The translations under genes were made by a program, and so were the position numbers. This document shows, piece after piece, positions 9,097 to 16,995 of a stretch of DNA of 64,000 bases. The notes beneath the pieces are model-generated. The model worked only from the letters and a program-made list of their open reading frames with translations, was not told the origin of the DNA and searched no databases. How positions within the stretch are numbered: position 1 is the first letter of the stretch; each line of letters starts with the position of its first letter. Source of the stretch: Rhodospirillaceae bacterium (lineage in GTDB: Bacteria > Pseudomonadota > Alphaproteobacteria > Rhodospirillales > JABHCV01); contig JABJHA010000005.1 in assembly GCA_018662005.1 (NCBI GenBank), positions 1 through 64,000 of the forward strand, in the 5' to 3' direction.

Positions 9097-9891
9097 CTAT
9101 TTCTTCATCTTGTCGATGTCGAAATGGATAGCCGGATCAAGGTAGCTGTTCATCTTGTCCTGAATGAAGCGGGGGCTTTTTCGGTCGGCAAGCAGACACA
9201 GGCCTTCAAGAACAAGGTAATTTCTGAATTTGACGATCTGCTCGCGCTGCATCACCTTGGAAGCAGCAGGCATAAAGATAACACGCGCGAAAAACACACC
9301 GTAAAGGGTGGTGATCATGGCGACGGCGAGGCCGGCGCCCAATTGTGAGGGGTCGCCACCCATACTGTTGAGCATAACCACCAGGCCGACCAGGGTGCCG
9401 ACCATACCGAAAGCCGGGGCGCCAGCGGCCATATCCTTGAGGATAAAGACCGGAACCGTGTTGCGACCGAAAGTCGTCTCGACTGTATTGGTCAGGATTT
9501 CGCGCACTTCGGCGCCAGTGTAACCACTGATCACCATTTCAACGCCGAATTTCATGAAGCGGTCACCCTTGACCGCTTTTTTGGCTTCGGATTCAAGGGC
9601 GGGGGTGCCATTTTTTTGGACAGCGTATGCCCACTTGATAATTCGCCCGACTTCCGCCTTTAAAAGATCGCGACCCATTGCCGGGGCGAAGAAAATTTTC
9701 ATGATCAATTTCAGTGACAACAAGACATATCGGGGTTCATAAGAAATGAACATCGCCGACATGGTGCCGCCGAAAACCATGATGAAACTGGACAGGCTAA
9801 GGAAGACGGTAACGTTGTCGGTACTGATGAGGATAGCACCGATAAACAGACCGAAAGCGGTTACAATTGCGATGATTGTCGCTAACGACAT
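9097..9891 (-). CDS. motA: Flagellar motor stator protein MotA/PomA-like
   Basis: The 264-residue inner membrane protein has four hydrophobic segments (about 3-22, 30-50, 155-175 and 188-208). The MotA/TolQ/ExbB signature covers APAFGMVGTLVGLVVML and GAGLAVAMITTLYGVFFA. It supplies the ion channel and torque-generating loop of the stator. The MKFGVEMVISGYTGAEVREIL loop is typical of PomA-type proteins. It is first in a motA-motB operon, with its promoter probably in 9892-10087, where no other feature was seen. Confidence 0.93.
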   Translation of the reverse strand: MSLATIIAIVTAFGLFIGAILISTDNVTVFLSLSSFIMVFGGTMSAMFISYEPRYVLLSLKLIMKIFFAPAMGRDLLKAEVGRIIKWAYAVQKNGTPALESEAKKAVKGDRFMKFGVEMVISGYTGAEVREILTNTVETTFGRNTVPVFILKDMAAGAPAFGMVGTLVGLVVMLNSMGGDPSQLGAGLAVAMITTLYGVFFARVIFMPAASKVMQREQIVKFRNYLVLEGLCLLADRKSPRFIQDKMNSYLDPAIHFDIDKMKK

Positions 9892-10087
9892 TTCCCACCC
9901 CTAATCACGACTCAAAATCTCGTCGACACACAGCACGATAATGCCAATCGAATCAAACTACTGCAGAATCAATTAATTAATTCTAAATGCTTACAGGCCT
10001 TGTCGGCAAGGGTGCGCTGTAACTTGATTAGTTCACCTTTCGTTTAAACACTTTGTGTTCGAACGAAACGTGAAAAACTGATCGGCT

Positions 10088-11386
10088 CTAGCGCTCGCGG
10101 AATGCTTCACTTTTTAGCTTCAGCACCGGCATGATTAAATATTCCATCACCGATTTTTCACCGGTATGAATATCCACCGTCGCCTGCATACCCGGTGTGA
10201 TCTTATAAAGATCGGGATCATCGCCAATATAGGTTTTGTCGGTTTTGACAAAAATCCGGAAATACGGTTCGCCCTTTTCATCGATAACGGTGTCCGGGGC
10301 GACCATGGTCACTTTTCCTTCCAGACCGCCAAAAATGGCGTAATCATAGGTCGACAATTTGACCATGACCCGCTGATCAACAGTTACAAAGGCCCTGTCG
10401 GCTGGCTTCAACTTGGCATCAATAACCATGCTGGCCCCTGTTGGAACGATTTCCATAATTGGTTCACCGGGGCGGATGACGCCGCCGATGGTGTTGTATT
10501 TCATATTCTGGACGACGCCATCGATGGGGCTTTTGATCATCGCGCGCAGTCCCTGTTCGTCGGCGGATGTCAGCAACTCATTGATCCTGCCAAGGGCCTG
10601 CTCGGCCTGAACAAGCTCTTCGCGGGCGCCACTTCGAAAGCGATTGCGTTCTTCGTTTACGCGGCTTTCAGCCTCTGAAATGGCGGACTTTGCCCTTGAA
10701 AGGGACGGTATCAGGGTTTGAGTTTCACCTTCAAGGCTTTCGACTTCTGCCTCAAGTTGCAAATGTTCCATTTCCGGTGTCAGGCCATCCTTGAGAAGGT
10801 TTTTGGACATGGCGAAACGTTTCTTCGCCAGGTTCAGGTTTTTTTTAACGGCGCGAATTTGGGCATCAAGTTCTTTTACATCCTGACGGCGTTGCTTTAC
10901 GGCCTGCCCCAAAGCACCAATTGTCGAGGCCAACTGGCGGCGACGGGCTTCAAAGTTCTGACGTTGGGCGGCGAGCTGCTCGGGACGGCGCTTTGCGGCC
11001 TCTTCAGGGAATGTAATCGTGCGTTTACCTTGCGCTTCGGCTTCCAGACGGGCCTTTAACAATATTTGCCCATCCAGGCGAACCTGTAATTCTTCACGAT
11101 TGACCCCGGAGGTCGCCAGATCAAGCAGGATGAGCGCCGCTCCTTTATCAACGATCTGCCCATCGCGGACATGGATTTCCTTAACGATACCACCCTCCAG
11201 ATGCTGGATCGTCTGGAAATCGCCAAGTGGGATAACTTCACCATCAGTGACAGTCACCTCTTCAAGTTTTGTGAAGTTGGACCAGGTTAATATAAGCGCC
11301 ATCATGATCATCACAGGCCACGCCGCCAACCGCCAACTGGGCATGGGATGATGTTCGAGCAGGGCGTCAAGTCGGGATGTGGTCAA
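10088..11386 (-). CDS. HlyD-family membrane fusion protein of a type I secretion system
   Basis: This 432-residue adaptor has a short cytoplasmic N-terminus, one membrane helix (about 21-38) and a lipoyl/barrel-sandwich half (QHLEGGIVKEIHVRDGQIV). A long alpha-helical hairpin follows (about 110-260), then a beta-barrel domain (AMIKSPIDGVVQNMK onward). It bridges the ABC transporter and a TolC-like channel. It overlaps the ABC gene by 4 bases (11383-11386), so the two are coupled. No RTX substrate is encoded next to it. A TolC homologue lies 27 kb away at 38.1 kb. Confidence 0.92.
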   Translation of the reverse strand: MTTSRLDALLEHHPMPSWRLAAWPVMIMMALILTWSNFTKLEEVTVTDGEVIPLGDFQTIQHLEGGIVKEIHVRDGQIVDKGAALILLDLATSGVNREELQVRLDGQILLKARLEAEAQGKRTITFPEEAAKRRPEQLAAQRQNFEARRRQLASTIGALGQAVKQRRQDVKELDAQIRAVKKNLNLAKKRFAMSKNLLKDGLTPEMEHLQLEAEVESLEGETQTLIPSLSRAKSAISEAESRVNEERNRFRSGAREELVQAEQALGRINELLTSADEQGLRAMIKSPIDGVVQNMKYNTIGGVIRPGEPIMEIVPTGASMVIDAKLKPADRAFVTVDQRVMVKLSTYDYAIFGGLEGKVTMVAPDTVIDEKGEPYFRIFVKTDKTYIGDDPDLYKITPGMQATVDIHTGEKSVMEYLIMPVLKLKSEAFRER

Positions 11387-13485
11387 GGTTTGTCCTCCCC
11401 GGTTTTTTCAGGAGGTGTCGGAATATCAATTTCCTGAGTTTCATCATCTGGCTTTGCCGGACTTGCCGCAGCGGCGGGTTTCGCAGGGGCAGGGGGCGCA
11501 GCGGCGGGTTTGGCTGCGGCAGGCTTGGCCGGGGCGGGTTCGGTCTTAACAGGCTGGGTCGGGATGGGTTTGGGCGGGGTGGGTTTGGCCACAATGGGTT
11601 TGGCCGGGATGGGCCGGGCCTTGATCGGCTGGGCTATGTTTGGTTGTCCCGGGGCAGGTTTTTGCCCAGCCGGTGGTTGTTGAGGTTTTTCTGAAGCCGG
11701 CTTTTGTCCGGCCGGAGCCTGTTGAGGTTGAGGAGCCTGTTGATTGGCAGTCTGCGCAGGTGGTGCGGCCTTCTTTTGACCGGATTTGGCACCGGTGCCA
11801 AACAACTTCGGCAGGATATCTTTCGAGGGGCCAGCAAGCGCAATGCGGCCCTTATCCAGGGCGACAAGATCATCACAGGTCGCCAGCAGGATCGGGCTGT
11901 GGGTGACGATGATGACGGTCCGTTCCTTGGCGATCGTCGTCAGGGTGTTGCGTAATTCAAATTCCGCTTGCCGGTCCAGGCTACTCGATGGTTCGTCGAG
12001 CAGCACCACTGGCGGGTCACCGACCAGGGCGCGGGCGATGGCGATACGTTGACGCTGCCCCCCCGACAGGCGCTGCCCGGCCTCGCCGATTTCGGTGCTG
12101 TAACCTTCGGGCATGTCGATAATGAATGTGTGGACGCCCGCGGCTTGTGCGGCTTTCAGGATTTGTTCATCGGTGGCGTCAGGCATACGTTGGGCGATGT
12201 TATCGCGAACATTGCCGGTAAACAGGATGCAATCCTGAGGGACGTACCCCATCCACAGGGCCATTTCAGAGCGTGAGAACTGAGTGATGTCAGCGCCATC
12301 GATCAAGACCCGCCCGTTCATCGGTTTATACAGGCCCTGAATCAGTTTCAGCATCGTCGACTTGCCGCTGCCGTTTCGACCGACAAGGGCGTGGACGCCT
12401 GTCGCCTTGAAGGTAATTTCGATATCGTTGATCACCTTGGGCAGTTCTTCGGCGTAGGCGAAGGTGATGTTTTCCATCGTGATTTCGCCCTTCGGCTTGT
12501 CCATCTCGACTTCGCTTTCCTGGCGTTCACTGATCGTATTGAACAGTTCACCAAGACGTTCAACGGACTGGCGGAACGATGAATAGGTGCGCCACTGACC
12601 GACCAATTGATTTAGGGGGCCCAGCAAACGTCCGCTGAGCATGTTGGTGGCGATCAGCGCGCCGATGGTCAGTTCCTGGTTGATGATGAAGAGCGCCCCG
12701 ACCGTGGTCAGGGAGATCGAGGTGACCATCGTCAGGCTGGCGCCCATGTTGGAAAAGCTATCGGTTTTTGAACCACGGATGACAGAGGTCTCGATATTAT
12801 CGGACTGCATGTCCTCCCACATCGGCCGCATAACCCTATCCAGCGACAGGGCCTTGATGGTTGTCCGGGCGTTGATCATTTCGGCGACCAGGGAATCACG
12901 GGTTTGCGCCGTCGCCCGCTCGTTCTGGTTGGCCAATGACATGACGGCGCTTGAACGCCAGGCGACAAACATGAAGACCGGCATGACGATCACCAGCACC
13001 CAGGCAATGGGCGTTGCAATAACGAAAATGATAACCAGAAACAGAATCGCAAAGGGCAAGTCGGCAATCAGAATGGCCGACGCACCCGACAGGGTGTTGC
13101 GTACGGCGTCGGCGTCGCGAAACAACGCCAACCAATGGGCCGAAGGCTGGCTTTCAAGGGCTTGCAAGGGCAGCGACATAAACTTGTCGAACAGTTTGCG
13201 CCCAACCTGGACATCGATTCTAAGGGCGATGGTTTGCATGATGCGCGAGCGCGCCTGACGCAGGACGTAATCAAACACCACGATGATGACCATGCCGACA
13301 ACAAGGCCCTTAAGTGTCGAGATGCCGTTGTGGGCGACGACACGGTTATATACCTGCATGGTAAAGATCGGCACCGCCAGGGCCAGCAAGTTGACGAACG
13401 CCGACATGGCGACGACTTCATTGAAGGTCGCCCGCAAAGGTTTCAGGAAAGGCTTAAGCCATGAGGTTGTTGAATTTTCTTCCAT
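11383..13485 (-). CDS. Type I secretion ABC permease/ATPase with Pro/Ala/Lys-rich tail
   Basis: The 700-residue ABC exporter lacks an N-terminal C39 peptidase domain. A type 1 exporter membrane domain covers about 20-300. The ATPase domain has Walker A (GRNGSGKST), signature LSGGQRQRIAIARAL, Walker B (VVLLDEPSSSLD) and switch VTHSP. After the ATPase ends near 562, a 138-residue low-complexity tail rich in Pro, Ala, Lys and Gln follows, ending in acidic DDETQEIDIPTPPEKTGEDKP-like sequence. Such a tail is unusual for this family. It is first in the operon with the HlyD-family gene. Confidence 0.92.
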   Translation of the reverse strand: MEENSTTSWLKPFLKPLRATFNEVVAMSAFVNLLALAVPIFTMQVYNRVVAHNGISTLKGLVVGMVIIVVFDYVLRQARSRIMQTIALRIDVQVGRKLFDKFMSLPLQALESQPSAHWLALFRDADAVRNTLSGASAILIADLPFAILFLVIIFVIATPIAWVLVIVMPVFMFVAWRSSAVMSLANQNERATAQTRDSLVAEMINARTTIKALSLDRVMRPMWEDMQSDNIETSVIRGSKTDSFSNMGASLTMVTSISLTTVGALFIINQELTIGALIATNMLSGRLLGPLNQLVGQWRTYSSFRQSVERLGELFNTISERQESEVEMDKPKGEITMENITFAYAEELPKVINDIEITFKATGVHALVGRNGSGKSTMLKLIQGLYKPMNGRVLIDGADITQFSRSEMALWMGYVPQDCILFTGNVRDNIAQRMPDATDEQILKAAQAAGVHTFIIDMPEGYSTEIGEAGQRLSGGQRQRIAIARALVGDPPVVLLDEPSSSLDRQAEFELRNTLTTIAKERTVIIVTHSPILLATCDDLVALDKGRIALAGPSKDILPKLFGTGAKSGQKKAAPPAQTANQQAPQPQQAPAGQKPASEKPQQPPAGQKPAPGQPNIAQPIKARPIPAKPIVAKPTPPKPIPTQPVKTEPAPAKPAAAKPAAAPPAPAKPAAAASPAKPDDETQEIDIPTPPEKTGEDKP

Positions 13486-13669
13486 CTTGGCTGGGAGTAT
13501 AAGCTGCTCCTATCCCCTCTGCCAATCTCTGTATTCAGGAACACTTCATGATGCTTGTGCCGACCCCTTAAACGGTCAATTACATCTTGACCTAAGCGCC
13601 TTGTCCCGGTGTAGTGATGGAAAATAAACCGCCAAGAACAAAAATAGCCGGAAATGGGGATTTTATTTA

Positions 13670-16003
13670 ATGGGAGCCCGCCTGAGAAGCGCCTTTTCGA
13701 TGGAACGACTGATCGGCATCGCCATGATCGTCGGTTTTATCGCCGTCTATTATAATGATCCCTATCCGGTGAAGTTCGTTCGCGCCAAGACCTTCGATTT
13801 TTATCAAAAACTTAAACCCCGGGAAATCCCTGAACCCATAGGCAAGCCGGTTACCATTGTCGATCTGGATGAAAACAGCCTGACTGAAATCGGGCGGTGG
13901 CCGTGGTCGCGCGACATCGTTGCAAAAATGGTTACAAACCTGACCCAGATGGGCGCCGTGCTGGTCGCCTTCGACGTCGTCTTTGCCGAACCCGACCCCA
14001 TGAATCCGTCTTTGATCGCCAATTCTCTTGGTGGACTGGATGAGGAAACGAAGGCCAAATTAAGCCTGCTTCCCGATAATGACGAGATTTTTGCACAGGT
14101 TATCAAGAAATCGCGGGTTGTGCTGGGCCAAACCGGTTACTGGGAAGAACGTGACGCCGACGCCATAGCACCACCGCCAATCAAGAAATCGATCGCCCTG
14201 AAGGGTAAAAAAGGCGCCCCCCATCCCAGTATCTGGATGAATGAATTTCCGTCCCTTGTTCGCAATACGCCGGTCATTGAAAAATATGCCGCCGGTCACG
14301 GTGTCTTTACGGTTGAGGGCGAGCCCGATGGTATTATCCGCCGGGTGCCGACGGTGTTTAAGTACGGTGAAGACATGTACCCCGCGCTTTCTGTTGAAAT
14401 GATGCGCGTGGCCTTTAACAGGCCGACCATTCAGTTACGCTATGATCATGCCGGGATCAGGTCGATCGGCATTGCCTCAAAACGGATGTTTCCGCCCAAC
14501 GGCCTGATTTTGCCTACCGACAGCAACGGGCGGGTGTGGCCTTATTTCTCGAAACGCGATCCTACTAAATACGTATCGGCGCGTGATGTTCTTTCGGGCA
14601 ATGTGAAGCCGGAAATGATTCGCGGAAAGCTGATTATCGTCGGCACCTCCGCCGCTGGTCTGCTTGATATTCGCTCAACCCCCATTGATCCGATTATCCC
14701 TGGGGTCGAGGTGCACGCACAGTTGATTGAGGCAGCTATGCACAACACATATCTGTCCCGTCCCAACTATTTCAATGCCGCCGAGATGTTCCTGATTATC
14801 GTCGGTGGCCTGTTGATGGTCATTCTGGTGCCGTGGGTTGGCGCCAAGTGGACGATGTTACTGTTCCTGACGGTTTCCGGTGGTGCGGCGGCGACATCGT
14901 GGTTCCTTTTTGCCGGTATTGACTTCCAGCCGCTACCCGAAATGTTGCCGGCCCTGTCCCTGAAAGCTGACGGGGGACTGCTGTTCGACGCCGGTTTTGC
15001 GGCTGGCTCAATCCTGCTTCTGTATACGACGTTGACCTATTCGGGTTACGCCAAGGAAGAAAAGCAGCGTCGCCAGACCCGCGACGCCTTTTCCAAATAT
15101 CTTTCACCAGACATGGTGGCCAGGGTTGCCGGAAACCCGGGCGAGCTGAAACTGGGCGGCGACAAGCGCGATCTGACTTTACTGTTTTGCGATGTTCGCG
15201 GGTTTACGACAATCTCCGAACAATTCGACGCCGAGGGCCTGACGGCGTTGATCAACAAGCTGCTGACGCCGCTGACCAATGTCATCCTTGATCGTCAGGG
15301 AACTGTTGATAAATACATGGGTGACTGCATCATGGCGTTTTGGAACGCCCCGTTGGACGATGACCAACATGCCTACAACGGCTGTCTTTCGGCGCTGGCC
15401 ATGCTGGGCGAGATGGGACCGCTCAATGACCGCCTGGAGCAGGAAGCCATTGAAGAAGGCCGCAAGCATATCCCGCTGAAGGTTGGCCTTGGGCTTAATT
15501 CGGGCGAATGCGTAGTCGGCAACATGGGGTCCGACCAGCGTTTCGATTATTCGGTGCTTGGCGACACGGTCAACCTAGCGGCGCGGCTGGAAGGCCAGTC
15601 CAAGAGCTACGGCATGAACGTGGTGCTAGGGCCGACGACATGGGGAGAAGTGAAAGACCGGCTGGCGACCATCGATCTGGACTTCATTCAGGTCAAGGGT
15701 AAGACCTCAGGCACGCTTATCTATGGATTGATGGGCGACGCGGAACTGATGGAAGATCCCGAATTCAAAAAAATCAAGGAGCTGATTTCCGACGCCATGG
15801 ATACTTACCGGGCGCAAAAATTTGACGAAGCGCTCGAAATGTTCAAGCAAATCCGCTTCCTGGGCAACGACGAGAACGGTCCCTGGGAGTTGGAAATCAA
15901 TCTGGACGTCCTATGCGACCTTTACGAAGAACGCATCGCCGAATACAAAGAAACCCCGCCAGCCGAAGACTGGGACGGTGTGTTTATCGCGACGACGAAG
16001 TAG
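13670..16003 (+). CDS. CHASE2-domain class III adenylate/guanylate cyclase
   Basis: The 777-residue membrane sensor has an N-terminal helix (about 13-26) and a periplasmic CHASE2 domain (about 35-360; TIVDLDENSLTEIGRWPWSR). Three membrane helices follow (about 370-465). The class III cyclase domain (about 495-690) has metal-binding aspartates in LLFCDVRGFTT and DKYMGDCIMAFWN. A C-terminal helical, TPR-like segment ends in PPAEDWDGVFIATTK. It probably makes cAMP in response to an extracytoplasmic signal. Its tail matches that of the convergent-block cyclase at 16996-19308. It is divergent from the secretion operon and ends one base from the GNAT gene. Confidence 0.92.
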   Translation: MGARLRSAFSMERLIGIAMIVGFIAVYYNDPYPVKFVRAKTFDFYQKLKPREIPEPIGKPVTIVDLDENSLTEIGRWPWSRDIVAKMVTNLTQMGAVLVAFDVVFAEPDPMNPSLIANSLGGLDEETKAKLSLLPDNDEIFAQVIKKSRVVLGQTGYWEERDADAIAPPPIKKSIALKGKKGAPHPSIWMNEFPSLVRNTPVIEKYAAGHGVFTVEGEPDGIIRRVPTVFKYGEDMYPALSVEMMRVAFNRPTIQLRYDHAGIRSIGIASKRMFPPNGLILPTDSNGRVWPYFSKRDPTKYVSARDVLSGNVKPEMIRGKLIIVGTSAAGLLDIRSTPIDPIIPGVEVHAQLIEAAMHNTYLSRPNYFNAAEMFLIIVGGLLMVILVPWVGAKWTMLLFLTVSGGAAATSWFLFAGIDFQPLPEMLPALSLKADGGLLFDAGFAAGSILLLYTTLTYSGYAKEEKQRRQTRDAFSKYLSPDMVARVAGNPGELKLGGDKRDLTLLFCDVRGFTTISEQFDAEGLTALINKLLTPLTNVILDRQGTVDKYMGDCIMAFWNAPLDDDQHAYNGCLSALAMLGEMGPLNDRLEQEAIEEGRKHIPLKVGLGLNSGECVVGNMGSDQRFDYSVLGDTVNLAARLEGQSKSYGMNVVLGPTTWGEVKDRLATIDLDFIQVKGKTSGTLIYGLMGDAELMEDPEFKKIKELISDAMDTYRAQKFDEALEMFKQIRFLGNDENGPWELEINLDVLCDLYEERIAEYKETPPAEDWDGVFIATTK

Positions 16004-16537
16004 TTACAGGTGGAGAACCACCTCGACGTCGCCTTCTTCTATCCTGTGGTGAATTTTGAAGCCCAGATCACGAGAGAAGTGCAACATGCGAATGTTGTCG
16101 GGCATGACATAACCGACCAGTATTTTGACGCCATGAGAACGGCAATAACTAATGATCTTGAGTAATAATTTTCCGCCCAGTCCATGTTCCTTGAAGTCGG
16201 AACGCACAACGATGGCGAATTCGGCAATGCCATCAGCCGGGTCGGCAATGGTGCGCACGACACCCAGGGTTTCATGGCCCCCGTCTTGCCTGTTGGTGGT
16301 GGCGATGAAGGCCATGTGGTTGTCGTAATCAATATGGGTCAACCCGTACATCTGGTCATGGGACATCTCACCGATCTTGCCAAAGAAGCGAAATCGGATG
16401 TCTTCGGGGGTTAATTTGTCAAGGAAGGCGTAATGGTCGGTTTCATCATCAGGACGGATGGGCCGCAGCAGGATAAGACTTCCGTCCTCCAGGTGAATAA
16501 TCTCTTCGAGTTCGATGGGGTAGGGACGATTGGTCAT
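16004..16537 (-). CDS. GNAT-family N-acetyltransferase
   Basis: This 177-residue GNAT domain protein resembles the acetyltransferase module of Pat-type protein acetyltransferases (LLRPIRPDDETDHYAFLDKL; FRFFGKIGEMSHDQM). The acetyl-CoA loop is in KEHGLGGKLLLKIISY (about 127-142). Pat-type enzymes acetylate lysines and are sometimes cAMP-controlled. The location beside two cyclases is suggestive, but this protein lacks a cyclic-nucleotide-binding domain. ATG 16537 was chosen; a TTG four codons upstream (16549) is possible. It is last in the row coiled-coil, cyclase, response regulator, GNAT. Confidence 0.85.
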   Translation of the reverse strand: MTNRPYPIELEEIIHLEDGSLILLRPIRPDDETDHYAFLDKLTPEDIRFRFFGKIGEMSHDQMYGLTHIDYDNHMAFIATTNRQDGGHETLGVVRTIADPADGIAEFAIVVRSDFKEHGLGGKLLLKIISYCRSHGVKILVGYVMPDNIRMLHFSRDLGFKIHHRIEEGDVEVVLHL

Positions 16538-16552
16538 TTTTTTTTGCAAACC

Positions 16553-16921
16553 TTACGCTTCTGTCCCGACAATCGCCTCCACTTCAGTGGCGAAGGTGGT
16601 TTCATCAAGCGGCTTTGTGATGTATCCGTCAACACCGGCCTCTTCTGCCTGGCTTCGCCAGTGGCTGTGGTCTTTTGACGTCACCATGATGATTTTTGTG
16701 TTCGCCAGCTCTTTTTTGGCCCGTAATTGACCGACAAGCTCAATGCCGTCCATTTCCGCCATGACCAGATCAACGAGGATGGCGTCGGGTTTGCGGGCGA
16801 CGATCTTGGGCAGGTTTGAAACGCCTGAGACACCGGAATGAACCTCGTGCCCGGCGCTCTCCAGCAGGGCGGTTACGTACTGAACCATGTCCCAGTCGTC
16901 GTCGATAATGTAAATCCTCAA
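16553..16921 (-). CDS. Single-domain response regulator (CheY-like receiver)
   Basis: The 122-residue receiver domain has no output domain. Acidic pocket residues are in YIIDDDWD (about 4-11), the phospho-acceptor Asp in ILVDLVM (about residue 51), Thr/Ser in IIMVTSKD and Lys in GYITKPLD. It starts at TTG 16921, with GGAG eight bases upstream and no better ATG nearby. It lies 74 bases after the GAF-cyclase gene and 15 bases before the GNAT ATG, so it may relay a phosphosignal within this cluster. Its kinase is not evident locally. Confidence 0.9.
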   Translation of the reverse strand: MRIYIIDDDWDMVQYVTALLESAGHEVHSGVSGVSNLPKIVARKPDAILVDLVMAEMDGIELVGQLRAKKELANTKIIMVTSKDHSHWRSQAEEAGVDGYITKPLDETTFATEVEAIVGTEA

Positions 16922-16995
16922 GGCTTCGTCTCCGGTATTTTGGATGTTTGAGTCTTTTCAGCCCCATACGTGGGTTGCTTGAGAAACTGATTCAA

